Below, in pieces: positions 7,701-10,460 of a stretch of DNA of 10,460 bases (the first letter of the stretch is position 1; each line of letters starts with the position of its first letter). Source of the stretch: Candidatus Woesearchaeota archaeon (GTDB lineage: Archaea; Nanobdellota; Nanobdellia; Woesearchaeales; JACPBV01); NCBI GenBank assembly GCA_019322475.1, contig JAHWIN010000058.1, positions 1 through 10,460 of the forward strand. Reading direction: 5' to 3'. Under the pieces are notes generated by a model, which ran no database searches, was not told where the DNA came from, and saw only the letters and a list, made by a program, of their open reading frames with translations. A program made the translations under genes and the position numbers.

Positions 7701-10460
7701 CTATAACAAAGATGACTAAAAGCGGAAACACATACACTCTTGACACCCCTGCCCAGCAAGGCCAGGAAAGCGCATCTGTGATGTGCACAACGACAAACCA
7801 GTGCCTAAGCCTCGAGGACACAAAACTAAAGATAGCCGGAAGCGATGATGTTACAAAAGTAGAAAGCGCAAAGCCTGCAGGCTATACCACAGACTGCTAC
7901 TATCTGGCCCAAAAAGATCCTGCCATGATATACACAGAAAGCTTAAACAGCCCTGATGTTGTAAGCGGAGACCCTGACAAAAGGGCAGAGTGCTGCTGCA
8001 TAAACTCAGAGCCGACAGTTGACTTTGGCTATTACATCCCAGAGGATATAGAGACTAAAGACAACAAGGAAAGGGGTGCAGGCGACGGCTCGAACAAAGA
8101 CGGCCTTAGCAACATGAAGTGGAGCTACCGCTACTCTAAGATAGACTACAAGGCAGCCTCAGGAGCCACAGCATACAACAACCTGAGGTATATAGAAGGA
8201 AGGGACAGCATGGCCTGCTTCGGCCAGAACCACCTTTTCTATGACGGCCTTGCGCAGGAAGGAAAGAAAAACCTCCTTACGATAGACCCCATGACACAGC
8301 ATGTGGCAGCGTTCCAGTGCCTTGCGCTGAGCCAGATCCTCAATAGGTTGGCTATGCTGAAAAACATGATGGGAGCCATGCAGAACTGCCTGCTAAGCAT
8401 AAGGACAACAGGAAGAGGGGACACGGGGATATGCAAGGAATTATTCTCTCAGTACATCTGCGCATTCATCTGGAAGATGATAACCTGGCTTAGGGACGGC
8501 TGCCTTCCTCTTGGCAAAGGCATCAATACTGCATATTCAGACAACAGGTACCTTGAAGCCCTGAGCGTAGGCATGGGCAGCATATGGGACACTGTCGCTG
8601 AATCACAGGATGAGCTTTCATCAGAATATGGAAATGCCCAGCTTAACAACCTGTTGGGCATGGGAGAAGAGGATGTCTTCAGAAAAGTATGCTTAGGTGC
8701 ATTCGGATATGACTGGGAGATAGACGCAGAAAGCCTCCTGGATGCAGCATATCAATCACCCTATGCTACATTGGTCCAGGCAATACTCCCCGGAAGAGAA
8801 TACCTCACATTTGACCCTGTAAACTACAACGCAAAATATGAATACAGGACGTCATGGATGGTCAACCCCGGCTGCAAGCTTGAAGGCTATGAGGTTTATC
8901 TTGCATGCGTCACAAGAAACGACATGTTCAGCCATGGTGACATAGACTGCTCAAAGCAAAGTGATCCTTATGGCATAAACTGTGACTGCCTGGCCCTGCC
9001 CCCTGATAAAGCCCCTCCTCTTGAAAGGTATTATTCAAGTCCCAGGGGCATAGAGCAGAACGAGCTCCAGAACATAGACTCTACTCAGATAAGCGGAAGG
9101 ATAAAGTCAAAGCCTTACAGGTATGACCACCTCATGTTCAAGCTTAATCTTGACAGGAGCTATGCCCAAAACCAGGCAGATACCTCAAAATGCTTCCCTG
9201 AGGGCCACGAAGACGGCATATTCTACTTCCCGATAACTGACTATACTGCAAGGGAGATAGCGGGCTGCACTATTGATGCTGCCTCCGGAAGCTTCTCATG
9301 CAGGTCAGGGGCCAGCTTCTTCTATGACCAGGGAAATGCATGGATAACCCAGATAGATATAGGGGACAAGCAGATAATCAATCTACTGCAGCCCTCAGGC
9401 ATAACACTTAGGGCAGGAGACCGACCTGCTATATCAGCTACTATAAGATATGAAAAAGACGAAAGGGAGCAGTGCCTCATAGCAAGGCTCATGGATGACG
9501 AAGGCTTTGTAAAGGAATCCATAAACCCCATAAGGCTAAGGGAAGGGCAGACAAGCGGAGAGGTATCCACAAGAAACATCTACACGATAACAGAAGCTGA
9601 CATATCAAGCGAAGGCTATGGCTTTTCAGTCAAGTACGAGGATGAAAACGGGAACAGAAAGGACGCTGTGATGCTCTACTACACCTCTGAAAAGGCGACA
9701 AAGCAAGGCTACGGAGGAAACCTTATATTCACAGATGACCGTGCAAACGGAGAAGGCATAACGATATCAGCGACAAGCACAGACTCCTATGAGTATAGGG
9801 GAACCAAAAAGCAGATAAAAGACTGCTACCAAAGAGGAAGAAGAGGCGAATGTGTGATAGAGCTTGATGACATGGGTGCCCGGATGATAGTTACAGGGGT
9901 TGACCCCATTCCAGGAGCAGGCCTTAATCCCCGGGAGAGGTATAACTTCTTTGTCGAATATACAGGAAGGCCTGAAGACGGAGCTACCTTAGAGCCTAAA
10001 TTCTATCTCCACATTGACCTAAGATACCCTCTTACTGAAAGAGGAAAATGTGATGATGTATCTGGAATAGAATATGACGGCTCTGACAGGATCATAGTAT
10101 CAAACGGCATACCCCAGTCAGTTGACATCCCCATATATATCCTTCCGGGAAGCAGCAGGGAAAACACGTGCGCTCCTTCACCCAGAAACCCAATAGCTTC
10201 AGAAGACGCCTGCGTATGCGGCAGCAGCAACTCTATAAACTGTCCAAAAGGGGATTTGAAATTCTGCTACTATGACAAATGCAGGAAATACCCTCAATGT
10301 GCCTTTAACCAAAAGCTTGAAGGGCCTTTATTAGGCCATCCCTGCGTATGTAGCCCTGATACAAAAGAGGGAAAATATGATTGTGGAAATGTGGATGTAA
10401 ACAGCAAAGATGATGCAAACTTCCCAGAATCTTCAAGAGAAGGATGGTTCTGCTACGAAA
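4652..10460 (+). CDS. Giant secreted multidomain surface protein (Fn3, Ig-like, Cys-rich), 3' end outside window
   Basis: The frame runs from ATG 4652 to the right edge without a stop, giving 1,936 codons with more to come. Order of parts: signal peptide (residues 1-27); Fn3-like domain (29-120); Ig-like domain (121-210); Ig-like fold split by a second Fn3 (210-410); a further Ig-like unit with an insertion (411-570); a mixed region opening with CWSKGMKW; hydrophobic helix (777-800); Cys cluster (826-885); CCC at 1114-1116; Cys-bearing helical segment (1223-1290); beta-rich region (about 1470-1840) with an Ig-like look; and a Cys-rich module (1854-1910). Sequons such as NAS, NIS, NTS and NFT agree with export. 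From memory, segments such as EGTESIYFYLNFTYQG, ILPDWLLYDFVD and YRWACDRVF recur in giant proteins of Woesearchaeota and relatives; none has a function I know. No protease, glycosidase or ATPase motif is evident. There is no SD; initiation may depend on translation of the overlapping BRO gene. A role in adhesion or cell-cell contact is inferred from the architecture only. Confidence 0.9.
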   Translation, partial: MKNSIKQLISVFLIELVILLPIAFVDALSITDIRVEELKEKSAKVSWSTDESSGSYIEFGKERTLGQKLTNPDYFGKEHSFLLEALSEDTRYYYKVTAAKGEESVTEDNEGNLYDFTTPPKTPLFLNASIPLHYNQGHKFDVTGKSLGLAYISLFLEDEFKGEVYSSNEGNFNFPGIDVEEGRNRIRLTAKKEGVSIDRIYSMDVDTIVPVITLKGIPDIISSEKVTLEGSTSETVNISFYVKSSAEDSTPPPKILNLINTSTDDIVKLGWEKTEVDDFAGYIIYRDDKAIAFIPDISYDEYSDLLVNSGQSYVYEAAAMDTSGNIGPRSDPLEVKTPEGSITGKPEPPEKDVSKEVSGLQKTIKTDAEFSEELELGEDDGFYNIRVEASDAAGNIWSFQKDVLLDQKDPEIEIISPKSGAEIYENYADMVTIRGRSEPGSRIYLYVSRTPLGEWEDSWDISGFAESLSEISEGDLRVDANCKLNIGGEEKCRSHADYETVTGADGTFEFEDVDLTSILSGALRLEEYETGDFDYTLEEQGMLRESLQTNILAVAIDAAGRKGAEDITYKIATCWSKGMKWDSTPLVEYQSPTFLNVERLKEGTESIYFYLNFTYQGTGKNSAKTRITNINIKKACGSGYLEKQPRYDYSCRILGSCSEHLNPSGRTAYVACRLGRLEGIETWHDHEWESFIEAVKNEMTFPFKLTLTYSEEMEDSTVNTGQTHHLCTEVGYVVDAAYVNPRKILPDWLLYDFVDFLDSSIERIDEWHEKVREILEWAAIGCMVSFFVKFIMQIYRKIVCHYDRIFKAVEDVTSSISGTQQGEDKCADCLIRREGGADGEVMKLYKDNKDVQDHISDTCLKICYQSCSSAWESEAKLYSTYRWACDRVFGREAPSRWTENVPDAELYEKAASGSGCSNDQSVRGKPLRAVRCKDIEKSWGLTFSRDDICFEIISQKDREKRLYKLGKKVKDNLYEIDFKKGDSIKGYRYVIKQNEDYYFTHQDLSCEEVCRQAGKVPITKMTKSGNTYTLDTPAQQGQESASVMCTTTNQCLSLEDTKLKIAGSDDVTKVESAKPAGYTTDCYYLAQKDPAMIYTESLNSPDVVSGDPDKRAECCCINSEPTVDFGYYIPEDIETKDNKERGAGDGSNKDGLSNMKWSYRYSKIDYKAASGATAYNNLRYIEGRDSMACFGQNHLFYDGLAQEGKKNLLTIDPMTQHVAAFQCLALSQILNRLAMLKNMMGAMQNCLLSIRTTGRGDTGICKELFSQYICAFIWKMITWLRDGCLPLGKGINTAYSDNRYLEALSVGMGSIWDTVAESQDELSSEYGNAQLNNLLGMGEEDVFRKVCLGAFGYDWEIDAESLLDAAYQSPYATLVQAILPGREYLTFDPVNYNAKYEYRTSWMVNPGCKLEGYEVYLACVTRNDMFSHGDIDCSKQSDPYGINCDCLALPPDKAPPLERYYSSPRGIEQNELQNIDSTQISGRIKSKPYRYDHLMFKLNLDRSYAQNQADTSKCFPEGHEDGIFYFPITDYTAREIAGCTIDAASGSFSCRSGASFFYDQGNAWITQIDIGDKQIINLLQPSGITLRAGDRPAISATIRYEKDEREQCLIARLMDDEGFVKESINPIRLREGQTSGEVSTRNIYTITEADISSEGYGFSVKYEDENGNRKDAVMLYYTSEKATKQGYGGNLIFTDDRANGEGITISATSTDSYEYRGTKKQIKDCYQRGRRGECVIELDDMGARMIVTGVDPIPGAGLNPRERYNFFVEYTGRPEDGATLEPKFYLHIDLRYPLTERGKCDDVSGIEYDGSDRIIVSNGIPQSVDIPIYILPGSSRENTCAPSPRNPIASEDACVCGSSNSINCPKGDLKFCYYDKCRKYPQCAFNQKLEGPLLGHPCVCSPDTKEGKYDCGNVDVNSKDDANFPESSREGWFCYE
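4736..5011 (+). other. Fibronectin type III-like domain 1 of the giant protein
   Basis: Residues 29-120 show ITDIRVEELKEKSAKVSWST at the start, YIEFG in the middle, LLEALSEDTRYYYKVTA in the F-G strand region and YDFTTP at the end. This is the pattern of Fn3 or purple-acid-phosphatase N-terminal beta-sandwich domains, usually involved in protein-protein or carbohydrate contacts. Confidence 0.75.
5279..5881 (+). other. Ig-like domain interrupted by a nested Fn3 domain
   Basis: The Ig-like fold begins with PVITLKGIPDIISSEKVTLE and ISFYVKSS (to about residue 250). A complete Fn3 follows at residues 251-340 (PPPKILNLIN, IVKLGWEKTEVDDFAGYIIY, YVYEAAAMDTSGN, DPLEVKTP). After a Pro/Lys/Glu linker the Ig-like pattern resumes with KTIKTDAEFSEELEL and YNIRVEASDAAGN (to about residue 410). 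In ordinary bacterial-type Ig repeats the ISFYV strand and the TDAEFSEELEL strand are neighbours, so the Fn3 appears to sit in the loop between them. Confidence 0.65.
6980..7051 (+). other. Hydrophobic helix in the middle of the giant protein
   Basis: Residues 777-800 (WAAIGCMVSFFVKFIMQIYR and onward to IVC) are hydrophobic apart from one Lys and a terminal Arg-Lys. They follow an amphipathic stretch starting at ILPDWLLYDFVD (about residue 747). The segment could be a membrane-spanning or membrane-embedded helix, or a buried helix in an extracellular bundle. A true span would change the topology of the rest of the chain. Confidence 0.45.
7127..7306 (+). other. Cysteine cluster of the giant protein
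   Basis: Residues 826-885 carry six cysteines: a CADC pair (826, 829), C859, C863 and C867 spaced by three residues each, and C885 in YRWACDRVF. Outside the cell these would most simply form disulfides, although the CxxC pair could also hold a metal. The YRWACDRVF motif is one I recall from DPANN giant proteins. Confidence 0.6.
8309..8515 (+). other. Conserved-looking helical segment with paired cysteines in the giant protein
   Basis: Residues 1220-1288 run from AAFQCLALSQILNRLAMLKN through NCLLSI, GDTGICKELFSQYICAFIWK to WLRDGCLPLGKG. The segment looks helical with five cysteines (C1223 onward). I recall the G-x-C-K-x-x-x-x-x-x-x-C-x-x-I-x-x core from related DPANN proteins. It may be a second membrane-associated or disulfide-linked helical hairpin. 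Confidence 0.5.
10211..10400 (+). other. Cys-rich module near the visible end of the giant protein
   Basis: From residue 1854 the sequence is dense in cysteine: CVCGSSNSINC, FCYYDKC, YPQC, HPCVC and YDCGN within about 60 residues. The repeated CxC starts (CVCG, CVCS) suggest two successive small disulfide-rich modules of an EGF-like or toxin-like size. The second module runs towards the window edge. Confidence 0.6.

Noticed and set aside
1..10460. CRISPR array, tRNA, rRNA, insertion sequence or att site
   Set aside because: No regularly spaced repeats, cloverleaf-like or rRNA-like sequences, transposase motifs or flanking duplications around the BRO gene were seen on reading.

Overview
The window most likely comes from a DPANN-type archaeon (Woesearchaeota/Pacearchaeota-like). 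The evidence is indirect. Arg is written mostly AGG/AGA and Ile mostly ATA, the genes are tightly packed on one strand, and one protein begins with the RGQVTVF-type hydrophobic N-terminus that I know from many DPANN secreted proteins. Two other genes encode very large Cys-bearing secreted proteins of a kind common in that group. No rRNA or tRNA gene is present to confirm the lineage.

Layout, all on the + strand: (1) bases 1-1722 hold the 3' part (573 codons) of a gene that begins before the window. It has a Thr/Lys-rich linker-like start and a C-terminal module with three cysteines. (2) Bases 1770-3746 encode a 658-aa membrane-anchored or type IV pilin-like secreted protein with several N-glycosylation sequons and a small Cys-containing beta domain. 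(3) Bases 3804-4655 encode a 283-aa BRO-N/phage antirepressor-family protein, the only gene with a predicted intracellular, DNA-related role. (4) From 4652 to the right edge a single uninterrupted reading frame of at least 1,936 codons encodes a giant secreted protein. It has a signal peptide, fibronectin type III and Ig-like domains (one Fn3 appears nested inside an Ig-like fold), two hydrophobic helical segments and several cysteine clusters. It overlaps the BRO gene by ATGA and has no stop before the window ends.

The gaps are 47 and 57 bases plus one overlap, with no convincing terminator, so the four genes could be one transcript. Genes 1, 2 and 4 look like parts of a cell-surface assembly, for adhesion or contact with a host or partner cell, by inference only. 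The BRO-family gene is the odd one out: a mobile-element-associated family placed inside, and apparently translationally coupled to, a surface-protein operon. The minus strand shows only shadow ORFs.
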